Assembly: GCF_964199755.1 (NCBI RefSeq)
Contig: NC_133903.1
Coordinates: 55,372,739-55,436,738 of the forward strand
DNA length: 64,000 nucleotides
Direction: 5' to 3'
Origin: Larus michahellis
Taxonomy: Eukaryota; Chordata; Aves; Charadriiformes; Laridae
The translations under genes were made by a program, and so were the position numbers. The notes below the pieces were generated by a model. The model was not told the DNA's origin. It did not search any database and saw only the letters and a list, made by a program, of their open reading frames with translations. Shown here in pieces: positions 34,294 through 47,500 of the stretch. Numbering within the stretch: position 1 is the first letter of the stretch; every line of letters begins with the position of its first letter.

Positions 34294-37200
34294 AATTAGT
34301 TTTTAGGTCAGGAAAGATGCCTTTGCTGCGCCAAATTTTTGATGACTGGCTAGATGAAGTGTCAAAATCTCAAGCAATACCCTGCTACCTAACATGTATG
34401 GCGATGGCTTTGCTGTAGGTCTGGGTACTAAACAAACACAGAAAGGTGGTGGCTGTCTTTTTTTTTTTCCAGACCATCAGAAGTTTCTCAAACTGCTTCA
34501 ATTTATACAGGTGTTTAAGCCCCGTTCTGCTGGCAGGGTGGCTCATAGCCCAGCTCAGACCCTCGACGAGGTGGCAATGTGTGATGGGGAGGGGGGTGCT
34601 GGGCTGCTAAAGGGTTCTCCAGAACATCACCGTGGCTGAATGCCATAGATGCTCCTTGCAAGGTTTCAAGGAAGGTAAGAGCAGAGCTAAAGAGCTTGTG
34701 CTGCTTTTTTTTTTTTTTTTTTTGAAAGCCCGTTTTATAGAGTAGTTGCCATCGGAATGTTGAAGGTATTGGAATGTTGAATTCGAGAGTCTGTGAATTA
34801 AGGCTATTTGATTAGGATTTGAGTGCCTTGACAAGGGAAAAGGCAAAAATGTTAATTCTCTAGAGTATGTACTCTTTGTGCAGGGAGAGTTCACTGTTCA
34901 CAGTGGAGTAATTTTGGAAAAAATGTTTAGTATATTGAAGTTTTAAAAGTGTTGCTCCAGGTATTAAATTAATTTTCAAGCTATATTTGTAATCCTCACA
35001 GCACTCCACAGTTTGAATGTGTTCATGAAGAATTAAGAGTATAATATTTCACCTTAACTGTTCATCTAGTTGGAGGAGAGGTGGAAAAAATGAAATTGCA
35101 CTTCAGTAGAGGTGGCGCTTGATTACAGCTACGGAAAGAGACTTTACCCAGGAGAGGCTGCAACCCAGACAGAGAAAAACAGAGAGTTAGAGGCTGGCAA
35201 ATCAATTGACTCTTCCAAGGTCAGTAACAGGGAGAGAGTTTGTGTCTCTTGAGTCCTGAGCAACACACAATCCTCCTTAGCATGTCGTTAACATCTCCCA
35301 CCGCCCTAATGGCACCTGCCAGCCTTACCATCCCAACAGAATCCCTCTATATTCTGTAGTATCATTAGCCACCGCTCAATAAATGTGCAAGGATGTCAAT
35401 GAATTTTTCTAAGTAGCTGATTCCCAAGCTCTTCTTTCTTAACTCTCATTTTTTTTAAAGGTTGTGCACTTTAACATGTTACTTGATTTCGGATTTTTTT
35501 GTATATAGCATTCTTTATACTGTAGACCTCCGAAAGAGAGAAACCATGTGGCCCTTCATTAGCCCAACCCAAAGGAAGCGTCGGGGGAGAGGGGAATATC
35601 ACTTTACATGTTTTCTTCAGCTGAACGTTCCATAGGGCTGGAAAATGCATGGATAAGTGCAGCTTCAACCGAATCCCACACAACATGCTCCCCTAATCCC
35701 ATCTCTTTGTGTTTGTCTTTGTGGCAATTATGAGCAAGGATGGGATTTTGAAGTCTGTTGCCTCCTCCCTCCTCTGCCCTGAGACCCCCTGGAGAGGCTG
35801 CACTGTCCCCACTTGGTGCCCGCACTGATGCTTTGCAGAACCTTCTTTCTCCAGGGTGGAGCTTTGGGGTATGGTGGAGATTCTCCTTTGGGACTCCTTG
35901 GAGGGGAAGCAAGCTACGATTCACCAAAATCCTGGGAAAGATATTGGTTCCTTTATTAATTCATTTCTTTCCACAAGGAGAAGCAATTTTTTTTTTTTCT
36001 TTCTGAGTATGACTGTACTCTGCTGCTGCAGAGATAACAGTGGCATCAACATTGGGTAGGAAATGTTGAGCCAAAGTCATGCTGTGAGGCTCCAGCGGGC
36101 AGTGACAACTGCTGGGGAAGTTCTGGACCTGCTCCGGTACTTGGAGAAGGGCGAGCTATAATTCCTGCTGGAGTGAACCTCTCCTCTTACTTGTACCCTT
36201 TTTCCATGGGAACATTTTCAGTAGGACTTTCCTTTTGCTGCCTAATGCAGACAGACCCTTGCTGCTCGCTGCTTAGAGACATGGCTTCTGCGTTTAGGAT
36301 ACGGAGTTATCGAAGCTGAACTCCTTGAATTGAGGGATAAAGGCAGCAGAGCAGGCTAGAGACCGTAGGTGGCAGTTTAAGATGGGGGAGAGGTTGTGTA
36401 GGGTGTTGTGTTGTGCCAGGTTCCCCAGCTTGTTCCCTCTAACAGGCTGCAGTTGCCTCCAGTGCGAGCGTGCTTGAGTGCTCGTGGAAATGTTACATAG
36501 CCTTAATGTGCCCCCTTCACCTTACAGCCTGGGTTTTCATGCTCAGGCTGTTCCCTGAGCAAGCAAAATATATGAAAACCCACCTTGGCCCCCCCCAGAT
36601 TTCCCATTTTTATCCTAGAGCACAGGGATTGTTGTAGCCTAGCTTGATTAGAAGAGAGTAACAGATGTGATCCCTAGTAAAAATACCTGCATTTTTTTTT
36701 TCTTTATTAAATTGCTGCATACGGGTACCAAGAGGGAGGGTGACCCATTCCTACTGGTGAGTGTTGCAATCTGTGTATTGCTCCGTACAGACCCATGTAT
36801 GAAGAGCCCAGTAACGAGGGGGTAGAAAATACACGTTTCTAACCTTGAGTTCATGCTGTTACCGCCGCTAACTGCGAACCATTTACGTCAGGTTAGTTCA
36901 TTTTAGTTTGCTGCTTGTAAATCTGCTTGGGTTTTTCTGAGAAAATTCTGGGTCACAGATGTACCTTGTCTGCACTGTAATATGAAATTGCAGGAGTTAT
37001 ATAAACAATAGCACATGACGAGGTATGGTTGCACCAGATGCCCACTGCCCTGGAAGGTTTAAGTTGTTTAAGGTCCAGTGCCCTGGAAAGTTTAAGCCAA
37101 GTGTCAGTAATATTTCAAGTTATGGTTATTGCTACAGAAGTGCTTATTGATACTGTTGCTTTAGAAGCAAACCCACACTATTTTTCTAAGCAGAGTACCT

Positions 37201-37574
37201 TCCGTCCTTTCGGTAAGAGATTGAAGGCGTACTTGTGTCTGGATGCTATGGCTTCTTTTTGCCTTTGTTTTTCCTTAAATTAAAAAGAAATCCATTTAGG
37301 AGAGTTTAATAGTGGTCATTTCCTCTGGAGCATCCTTCAGTTCCTCTGCTCTGTGTACAATGAAATTATGATCTAGTAGCTGTGGCTGCAAAACGCATCG
37401 AGCGAGGTATGGCTCATCAGTTGTTCAAGGACACACTTTGTGTTGGTCTAAAGTCTGTTTACTTGCAAACAGCTAAAAACAGACCGGCATGGCTTAGCAA
37501 TCGGTGGTGGTGCTTCTTCAGCTGGTGACAACAGTTCTAAGCCAGCAGTCGCACAGGCAGGGGTTTGGGATAAT
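34294..37574. other. Intergenic region (part 4)
   Basis: No gene recognised. It holds T runs (34706-34724) and a short imperfect duplication near 37040-37098 in which GTGCCCTGGAAAGTTTAAG-like sequence occurs twice. Confidence 0.75.
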
Positions 37575-37680
37575 CATCATAGAATCGTTTAGGTTAGAGA
37601 AGACCTTTAAGATCACTGAAGCCAATTGAACTGATGCATCCCATAGTGCCTGCCATGACCCAGGGTTCGGGAGCCTCTCT
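37575..37680 (-). repeat. Short degenerate CR1 3'-end fragment, minus orientation
   Basis: ATCATAGAATCGTTTAGG, AGAAGACCTTTAAGATCA and a GAAGCCAATTGAACTGA tail resemble the reverse complement of a CR1 3' end, more diverged than the other copies. Confidence 0.75.
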
Positions 37681-38109
37681 GGTTACTTGCTTGCAGACAG
37701 GCATGGTGTTACGCTGAACCAGAGATGCTCTTTAGGTTATTTGGAGGCTCGGTGCAGAGCTGCTGTGCCATCCCCTCTCCTTTAGACTGCAGAACTGGCT
37801 CTGCCGGCCCATAACTCGGTGACCTTGGCCTGTTCCCAAGAACTGCACCTTTCCCTGGTGCAATGGAAAGATCTTGAGGCCGATTGCTATTTCAAGAACT
37901 TCTTCACACCAGCTGTACAGCGGACCCCTCTTGGGAGGGGCATGCGTTTGCCAGAACGCGTGAATAATAAGCCCTGGAGAAGGAAATGGTGTAGATCCAG
38001 CACTTTTTTTGCTAACTAACGGCTCGCAGCAGCTGAGGGTTGCGGTGGGGGGAGAGGGGGGGATGGACTGAAACTGCGTGGACCGCTATAGCTCTGCTGC
38101 AGCCTTTCC

Positions 38110-38349
38110 CAGCGTCTCGTCACCTAATTAACTTGAAGATGCTTCCACCCGCGGCCTGATATCCAGCCAGCCCGCGATTGCTTCCGGGCCGGGGAGGGGA
38201 GGGGAAGGGCGGGAGGGGAGGGGAAGGGCGGGACGGGGACGTTCGTCCCCGTCCCGCCCTTCCCCTCCCCTCCTCGGGGCGGCCGGAGCACTTGCCTTCC
38301 CCTCCCTGCCCGCGGCGTCCAGAGGAGAATTCTCCTCCCGCCCTCACCC
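38110..38349 (+). promoter_or_regulatory. DNAJC6: DNAJC6 CpG-island promoter and 5' UTR
   Basis: GC-rich block directly upstream of the DNAJC6 start codon, without a TATA box. It has repeated GGGGAGGGG and GGGCGGG boxes (SP/KLF-type) between 38186 and 38233, followed by their mirror-strand copies in a foldback. The ATG at 38350 is in frame with the whole exon. Confidence 0.8.
38212..38273. repeat. Perfect 30-bp inverted repeat with TT centre
   Basis: 38212-38241 is the exact reverse complement of 38244-38273; the loop is TT (38242-38243). The left arm itself contains the second copy of a GGGAGGGGAGGGGAAGGGCG direct duplication (first copy about 38189-38209), so the arm sequence occurs three times in total. 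Confidence 0.96.
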
Positions 38350-38557
38350 ATGAGCCTTCTCGGGAGCTACCGGAAAAAACCGTGCAGTGACGGCTATGAA
38401 TCTTTACAGCTGGTGGACAACGGCAACGCTGAAGGCGGCGGGGACAAGCCCGGGGCTAGCGCGGCGGCCGTGGGGGCGAGTAGCCGGAGCCCGGCGAGGC
38501 AACAGCAGCAGCAGCATCAGCCCCGCGGCGAGGGCGGCAGCACCATGGACAGCTCAG
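38350..38557 (+). CDS. DNAJC6: DNAJC6 coding exon 1 (long isoform)
   Basis: Encodes residues 1-69 plus one base: the conserved start MSLLGSYRKK, GYESLQLVD, then a low-complexity Gly/Ala/Ser region with five Gln (51-55), ending MDSS. The donor is GTAGGG at 38558. Met66 has a much better Kozak context (ACCATGG) than Met1 and could serve as an internal start. Confidence 0.93.
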
Positions 38558-41500
38558 GTAGGGCCCGCCGCCTCCGCGGGGGTCGCCGGCCACGGGCCCG
38601 GTGGCGTTTTCGGGGGACGGTGGGATGTCCCCGTGTCGCGGAGGGGCCGCTGCGCAATGACGGTGGTGTGGCTTGCGTGTGTGTGTGTGTGGGAAGCCGG
38701 GGACAATAGCGGCCCTTTGTCCAAAGGGGAGGGCGGTGGGATGAAGGAAATCCACCCGCGGCTGGGAGCACCGAGGAAATCAGCCGGCTAATAAGTCTTC
38801 ACGCTCGGCTCCTGTCTTCAGCCCCGGGGAGGGAAAGGTTGTTCCGAAGCTAAAATGGATGAAGTGTTTTGGGATCTTTCCCCAGCTGACTTAATTTCCA
38901 GAATCATCATTACTTTTTCTTTTTAATTCCCGCCCCCCTCCCCCCCCCCCCCCAAAAGCACTCATCAAACTGAGTTGGATTAATTCTGATAGGTGATGCA
39001 CCATTTGTCTGTTGTGCTTTTTTTTTTTGTTTGTTTGTTTAATCAGGGAGTAGGGGACCAGATGGTCTTTATGACTGGTAAGGGGATAGAGAGCTCTTCG
39101 CCTCTAAATCACAGGTTCAAATTTGCCTGGATCACCAGTAATCGAGAGTTCTCATCCGATGGCTTTTAAGTGATCTCTCAAAACGAACTGGCTCTGGTTC
39201 TGGTTGGTTAGATGTGCCCACCTCAATGAACATCTACAGCCTTTGCAGGGAACTTCTCGAGCTCAAACTTGTGCAGGGAAATACCCTGTTTTGTTGTGGG
39301 GGACCAAATTTGATGCCTACCCGTTATAGCAGGGTGATCCTGCAGCAATACCTGTACTGTTCCATGAAAGAAAGGGCTGGGCCCAAGGCACTCAGCAAGT
39401 ACTTAAAATACATTGCCTTTGTTTTAATGTGGTAACCTCTTCTCAAGGTGGTGGTGGGGGAACCCCTAATGAGCCAAGTCTGGACTTGGATGGGGAGAAA
39501 AACCCCTAATGAGCCATATCTGGACTTGGGTGGGGAGAGTCTTACCTTGATTATTTTTTTTTTTCATATTTTCTTTGGTATAGTAAAAGTCATGCTTTCC
39601 TCTTCCCCCCCCCCCCCACCACTTGAACTTGCTTTCAAGAGTTGTTTTTTAACTTTTGTTACTCCTGGACTTTAGAAATGTATTTGAATTTGCTGCTATG
39701 ATATCTCTGCTTACAGTTGCTTGTAATCATAGTATGTGTCAGTAGATTCTTACTCACAGCAAGCTGCTGTGTTACAGTTATTTGGATTCTTACATTGGCA
39801 TCTGCTGAGATGGCTAGATATTGCGGTCAGTTGAATATCTATTGTTAAAGCAATCTTCTGAATGAGTTTCCCAGAACTTGAAGAACCAAAGGCGTTAGTG
39901 TTGTGGAAGGTGGTATTCGCCTCCAGCCAGGTGTGGGAGTTTGCTGCAGCTCGTGTCAAGTCATGGCTTTTGTCTAGTGTCAGCTCACTGTATTATTTGA
40001 GTGTTGCTGTTTCTTCAAGCCATTCTGCTCCCTGCCGAGCGGGGAGGGGGGGAAAGCACTCAAGATAGCTAGACAATGCCTTTATTTACAGGTTTTGTGC
40101 AATATTCAGCTGGTTCAACGATTCGGCTACTAACTCTGAAGACATCCCAGAGCAGTAATTGCATTAATGCCGTCTGTCAGGTTCTAGGATGTTCTCCCCT
40201 TAAACACATGGGCTTGATCAAGGGCTGTCTCTGGGATTTGGAAGCTAATGGTCGAGAGCTCTGTCTTAACCTGAGTTTGCTTCCTTTAGTCCATTCTGGT
40301 ACTCTCACTACCTGAATTTTACAGACACTATAGATGACACAGCTGACACTTAAGCAGCAACAAACCTCAGGCCTTAATATGGCTCTTGAATTGAGTTTAT
40401 AGGTTTATTATTTTTTTAATACCTTATCTGTTTAATAAGGGGGGTTTGGTGGCTGGTTCTAAACCTTTGCATGAAATGAAAAGAAAGCTGCATTGAGTGT
40501 GATGCTCTGCTCTAAACCTGAAGTCCATGCTTGTCTCTGCCTTGCTCATTTGAACACTTTCTGCTGACAAATGCCTAGTTTTTATCAGTTCATTGCAAAG
40601 ACATTTTTCTCTGCCAGATATGAAATTATAAAAGCTTAAAGAACCATATCCACCCCTCAGGTGTGCTTGTGATTTCTAGTGATTTGGTAATTGAAGCTGC
40701 TCATGAATTGTGGGACGTGATTTATCTTTAATGCAGCGTGAAGATGGATAGTTGGGGGCAGGGGGGTGGATTAGGGGGCAGTTTAAGAGAAAGACAGGAA
40801 AATAAGGTGGCTGGAGCTTTGGCTTAATAGGAGCAAGGAAAAAACCACCACCCACCTTCTGTGTTTTGTTTTATAAAATAGAGAATATACTCATATTATA
40901 AATACTGGAGACTCCTCCCACTAATGATGCTAAAGTCTAAATTCCCAAGACGGGCAGTAGTAGAGCGTGTTTCAGTTGGGAAAAGAGACCTGAATTCCTC
41001 GGTAAGGAGGAGGGTGAGATAAATTGGTGAGAGGTTACGGTGCGAGGGAGGTGTGCTGCTGGGTTTCGGTGGGTCAGGGGAGCCTCTCTTCTGCCTAAGT
41101 AGGTGTCAGACCCTGATGGTGAAATCCTTGAGGTGCCCTGGCCACATCGGAGCTTGTTACGTGCCTCCCCCACACCTGACCTCCCTCGTGTTTCAGTTTT
41201 TCTTTTTTTTTTTTTTTTTCTGGTTTTAAATAATGGTTTCATGTGTGGCAGAACAGCTGCTCCCCGAGTTATCAAAATGGCTGTTTGCAGTTGAGGAGTG
41301 AAACAGTCCCGAGGTACAACTCCGTGTCACCAGGCACGGTGGGATGCGGTGCGGCAGGCTGGTGTCTCTCTGGCAGGGTTATTGCGGCGCTGGACCCCAG
41401 CACCTCTGGGCGCAGTGAAGCAGCACCTTCGGTGAAGTTAAACAGTTGAAGGATCAAACCTCCCTCTTCTCTCCCCGCGTATTGAGCTCCGCCTGCCCCG

Positions 41501-44500
41501 GGGCAGTGCACTCTGGGCACAGAAAACCAGCCTTTCTCTCTGGGAGATGCGTGTGTAGATTAATATTCGGCAATTACGGAAGTTAGACGGGTGAGGATTT
41601 GTGCTGAAGGCTGAGTGCTGACAATTCTGGGGCAAATTGCCGTTGGTTTAGCTAGTGTGGCTCTGTTTGCTATTGCCGCAATGACACTAACTCTCATGAG
41701 TTGAAATTGGGCCCCTGTTGGGTTTTTCTATTAATTTTTTTAAATTAATTCAGAGCATTAGATCTTAAAAGTATCATCTCTCAATGTGGGCTTGCAATCT
41801 CATAAACAGCTTCTTGTAATGAAAATCATCACTGGTTTCAGCTTTGCTGTAACTTCCCAGTACTTACGATTATTGGCTTAATATTTTTTGGACCGGTATT
41901 GCTTAGTGTCAAAAGAAAAAGAAAAAAAAGCCAGGAACCAAGAGCACCGTGTGCGTGGGAGGGGGCTGCTGTTGGAAGGCAGGATCTGACCATGGCTGGA
42001 AAGGGAGCTGGTACGGAGGGGCTCCAACGTGGACCCAACCGTGCCCCTGTGCCGGCACGCTGGGGGTGCGAGCACTGGGAGAGAGGGTCTGGCCAGGCTG
42101 TGTCCAGTGCCTGGGGAAATAAGATTTTCAAAGTTTCTGGGACTGGTAGACACTTCTTGGTTCCCATCGTTAAAAATTCTACTGCCACCATCGCCCATGC
42201 CACGCAGAGGAGCGCTGAGGTGACTGTTTAACGGAAGTGGTGGCCATTCCAAGTTGCTCAATGTATAGCTCGGGGTACGCGTGTGCTCACAGGCAGCATA
42301 AATGGAGACTCCTGCCCGCAGCGGTGTTGGGTGCCTCCACACTGGACTTCGGTTTAGCTCAAAGGAGCCCAGAGCAGAAACTTTATTTCAGGTCGGGCGG
42401 CTGTATCAGTTACTGCTGGTATCTGATGATGCTCGTGTCATTGGTTGCTTTAAACTTTGCCAGACTTAAACCAGTCAGAACGAAACATTGGTCAGTGTGT
42501 GGTTTAATTCTCAGATATTTAAATCTCACAGTGTGCCCTGTTTGTACAGGGTTCTGCTTAAGTCCTGCAACACCTTGGGTGGGCATTAAAGCTCCGGGCA
42601 ACTTTAGCACATGCCCTTAATTGCTGAATGTTCAGTTCTGGGTGTAATTATTTAAGCAGCTCCTATGGAATAGGCTGGATGCCATATTGTAACATGAGCC
42701 TAGTGCATAACTCCTAATGGGAGCTATACGTTACCGCTAACCGCCAGTTCCTCCCAAAATTGTGCTGGAGGTTGGAAGTTTGAGGGAGGGAGGGAAGGGG
42801 AGATAAGGGGAGACTTGAGCTGAAGGTGGCAGGATGCAAAACATTGCGAATTTGGAAAACAAAATCCAAGAAGAGCACCAGTATAGTGCTCCTTTTGTCT
42901 CTTTATTTTTAAGTCGCTGAAAGTGCTCAACAAGATGAGGAGCAGGCAGCGAAGAAGCAATTTATTTAGGTTTTTGCTGTGGCATTCAATAATGCTTTCT
43001 TAGCAGCTGGCTGAGCATTGAAAGAAGTTGTTCTAGGAAATAAGATAAAGTAACAGCAAGGATACGTGTTATGAAAGGAAAAAACCTCTTTCCATGCTCC
43101 TCTGTAGTGTTTATAAACTAGCTAATCAACAAAATAGCTTTTAAACACTCAGGGGATAGACTTGCTTGTGCTACGTGCTTCCTCGGGCAGAGTTAACCGC
43201 AAAAGAAAAGCTTTTTACATAAATTGCAAGTGTTGAAGTTGAGATTTCTTGAACTGTTTTACACTCGCAAATATAATCGCTTGTACTCTGGTGATTCCGT
43301 TTCACTGAGTCAGAAGAGAGACATCTCCGTGTCACTGGCACAGGGACAAAGACCATCGCTGACAATGTTGTCTTGTATTCTCTTCTAGCTGCGTTTTCAA
43401 ACGGGGAGGTTGGGTTTAATAACTCCTTTGTTTTGTTAGTGTTTTTTGGACACTTGAACAGTTTGGGGTTGGCAGTAGTGCCTTTTTTTTGTTGTTGTTT
43501 TGACAGGGAGGAGAAGCAGGGAGAATGTCAATCAACTTTAATGACCAGTTTCATGGTTTGTGCCAGTAGTTCAGCATTCCAGCCTTACACGCGCTTTTTT
43601 CACTGTAGTACGGGCTTCATAAGGGAAGATATGTAACAAATGAAACAAGTTTGGCACAGTACTGTGCCCCCCCGACGTCACTACTCTTCTAAAAAAGGAG
43701 ACAAAACCCCCTCTTTGTGGAAATCCTACATATTGCTTAGTTGATGGGGTAAGCAGCACTCTTTAGTTACTATTTCTCAAGCAAAAGCAGAAATATCTTA
43801 ATTCTTCAGATTTCCATGAAGTTTACATTTAGGTAGTCTCAAATGAACCTTCAAATAAAAAGCCTTGGGCTCATACAATATTAGTTCTAGCACCTTATCG
43901 TAGAAAAGCACAAGAAGAAGTTCTTGAGCTTCTCTACCCTACAGTGCGCTACGTGCTGCCAGCGGCTCCGAGTGCTTCCCGGGGGAGATCGGGGACCCTG
44001 TCCCAGCCCACACACAGAAAAGTGACTTCTTGTGGTAGGGGGAATACAGCTCTTCCTGTAGTCGGAGCAGCTCTCGGAGGGAGGTGACACTGCCTGCCTG
44101 GACGCGCGTTACCCAACAGCAGCAGAAACGCACAGAAATCTCCCTGTAGCCGCGATTCCTTAAGGTGTGAACCCAAACCTGTTCCTATCCAAAGCATCTC
44201 TTTTAGGAGCTTCTCGGTTCCTCCTATCTCCTCTCCTTCCTCACATACTATACTCTTTAGTACATGAGCCCCTTGTAAGCGTATAATGGCTTTATTTTCC
44301 CAGCCTAACTTCATCTGAAGAGGATGCTCACAGCTTTTGGGAGTGAGAAGGGCAGAACAACACAGAGTTGACCCTTCTGAGCTGTCGGGAAGTTCTTGGG
44401 CAGGCAGTAATGCAACTTGGGTCTTGAAGCAGTTTCTATCTATTCCAGGCAAAAGGCCTGGTTAGGGCAGTGCTGGTTAATTGCTGGAAAGTTGCAGTAA

Positions 44501-47500
44501 AAAAGAAACAACCCCAAATAAACAAACACCCCCTGAAAAACAAAAAACCCACCCAACTACTCCCTCACTTGAATAAATTATTGAAGATGTCTTAATGCTC
44601 GGGATGTCTGCACCGCAAGATGGGTCTGTGCTGAACCCGCTGTGCACTGAACTGGTGCTACGATGGAACGGGAGCTATTGCCTGGGGAGCAGGGGCTTTG
44701 GCAGCTGCCTGTCCTTGCCTCCTAAAAGCTGGAAGCTCTTTCTGTGCTCACCTCCTGTAGCCCATCCTCTCCCAACCTCGCCTAGGATTGCGTCTACCAT
44801 TGCAGTTCCTATTACTGCCTCTGCCTGCGTCTTATGCCTCTTAGGAAAGAAATATTCTGGCTTTCCCCCCGTGTTTCAGAGCTGGCCGTGCTCTGGGGGA
44901 GCTCCCTACAACCACATCTCCTCTCTGGGTAGTCAGGCCCCAGCTCACCCCGGGTGAATCCAGCTTTCCCCTCCTGCTCAAGAACTGCTGGGTTTTGTCT
45001 TGAGCAGTCTCATCGTTAATACGCTTATTGCAAAATAGACAAACTGTGCAGGTTTTGGAGCGGGGGATAATGTTGGTTTATAATCTCATGTGATTTGTGA
45101 TCTGATGAGCCTTTATCTTGCATTAGGCTCCTTGGCTCCTAGTGCATCTCCTGCTTCCCTGTGCCCTTAGTGTGTCCAAACATCCTTATAGACTGATCTT
45201 GAACTTCTCTTTGGCCACGCTGAAGTTGCTGCCATGGGCTTTAGCCTCTTTTCTTGGGGATAACGCTTGCTAAAGCAGCGTTCTGCCTGGATGCCTCCAT
45301 GACGTGCTTTAAAGCATCAGGATGAGTGAAACTTGGGTTTGGGGATCTCGGCAATGGTCTTATCAAATGGTAGGGGCTTGACCTGCTGCTGTTGTCCTGC
45401 AGTTCTACCCTGCACATAGTTTGCTGTTTATTTTTACAGAATAACGCTTTAAGATGTCTGTGCTCAGCATTGTAGGGAATCCAACTCTACCAGGAATCTG
45501 GGACAGCCGTGGAGGAGGGGACAGATGAGACTGGTAGCAAAAAAAAAAAACAAAGGGGGGGGGGGGAATCATCAGTCTTCAGGGTCTGTGAGTCTGAGGA
45601 AACTTCCTGAGTAATTTCTGCAGGTAGAAGCGCTCTCCTTTCCTGCAAATGCCCCTTTACCGCAGTTTTAGATGCCCCTGTTGCTGCTGATTTCTCTCCC
45701 TTTGCCAACCACCACTCAGTGCCTATTAAAAAAGTTGATGTAATTATGACACTTGGGCTATGTCTGATTGAAGAGAGGATGTAATCGCATATAATGGAAT
45801 AGATGTTATAGAATCTTTCCTTAAATGTGATAAAGCTCAGCTGTCCAGAAGAGGGCTATGAGCTGGAAGGAACGGTTAGGGAGGACTGGGCTTCAGGGTG
45901 CTGAGATTGTGCTCTTAAATGTAGTTGACAAACAAAGCGCTTGGATCTAAACACTATCGATTATCGCTGGATGCAAACGAGCCACCTGCCCAGAGACTTC
46001 CATTTAGAAGTTCCTGCCACCCTCCCCCTCGAAATGGGAGTTTAAACTCTTCCAGTAATGTCTGCAAATTGATTTGCAATCCCTTGAAAGATGGAGTGCT
46101 GAGCAGGGAAGATGGACTCAGTGCGGGGAACGGCAGGAGCTGGGGATGCTGAGGGTACCCAGGCATGCGGGGACAGTGCTCTGCCTGGGTCGGTTTGGCT
46201 GTCCATCTGTTTTTTGCACCCCTGTACCGCTCCGTTTGTGATGTATCTATACGAGGATGCTCTGATAATGTTGTGGTAGGGATGCCTGCGCCAGGGCTGC
46301 TCCTCCTCCCCTCTGTGGGCTGCGCGGGCTCTCGTGCGAGATGCTGAGGTGAAGCCCGTCAATACGGTGATGGGGCCACAGCAGCCTGGCTTTATAGCCC
46401 TTAATGCTGGCGTGAAATCGCGTCCCGCGTTACACAGGCTTTGCTGGGAGAGCCGCGTGTGGGAGAACGTGAGCTGGCGGGGCTGCTGGGGGGAGGCAGA
46501 AGCACAAATAGTATCATTTTTTGCTGAGTGTTCCTTAAAAACAATTCAGGCTTTGTTGCTGAAGCCACAACAACAGCGTCTCAACTTCTTTCAGTTCAGG
46601 GACCTTTAAAAGGGCCCTTTCTGCCAAGGCACAGGGCAGCCTCCACCACGGCCCTCGCTCCCCTTTCATGCCGTGCCTTCGTAATACTCTAGGGGTAGAA
46701 GAGAAGCAAACCCCCCCAAATACTTTGTGGGGAGGGAAAAGGCCATAGCAAGTGGCTAAAAACTTCCAGAAATGTGTAATCTGGGACATCTATGAAGCAG
46801 CTAACAAGTTTTTGTTTTTTTTTTTTTTTTTTTTCATCATAGCGTCAGGCCCTCGCGGTACCACAGAAAGAGAATGCAGAGGGATATGTAATACTCCCGA
46901 ACTAACCCCTTGTTTTGGGAGGGTGGGAGAGAAGGCTTTAATGCGTTTCTGGAGAAGAACCGTGGTGAGGAACAGGGAAGGCTTTGCTCTTTCCTTACTC
47001 CATCTCTAAAGAAAGCACAGGCAGTGCTCCAAGCAAAAAAGAAATAAAATAGCAGTTTGACATTGAAGATGCTATTACGTATAGTCTGGGCAGACTGAGG
47101 TAAACCTGCTTCCTTTCCTGTGGTTTCGTGTCTGCTTTTGTCTGCCCTTTGCAGGCAAAAAGGGTCTGTTTACTCTTGCTAAGTAACCTACAAAACGTGG
47201 CACTTGCCTGCCCGATCTGCAGTTTCTAGACGTCTCGCGTTCACCTCCCTGCTCTCAAGCTAAGTATTGCTTCATCAGCATAAATATTCAGACTGACAGA
47301 GTCTTAAATGCCTTTGAAATGTCGGCTTATTTCCCCCTTAATTCTCTGGAGAGCTGGAATTCATGCCCTGTGGTTTGCAGGGTTTGTGGGTTGCCTGGGG
47401 AGGCTGATGCTCAGGGACCCCCGAGGCAGACGAGGGCCATGGTGTGCAGATCTTGCAGGAAAAGCTTCCAAATTGGGCATTTCTCGCTTGTCCCAACCAG

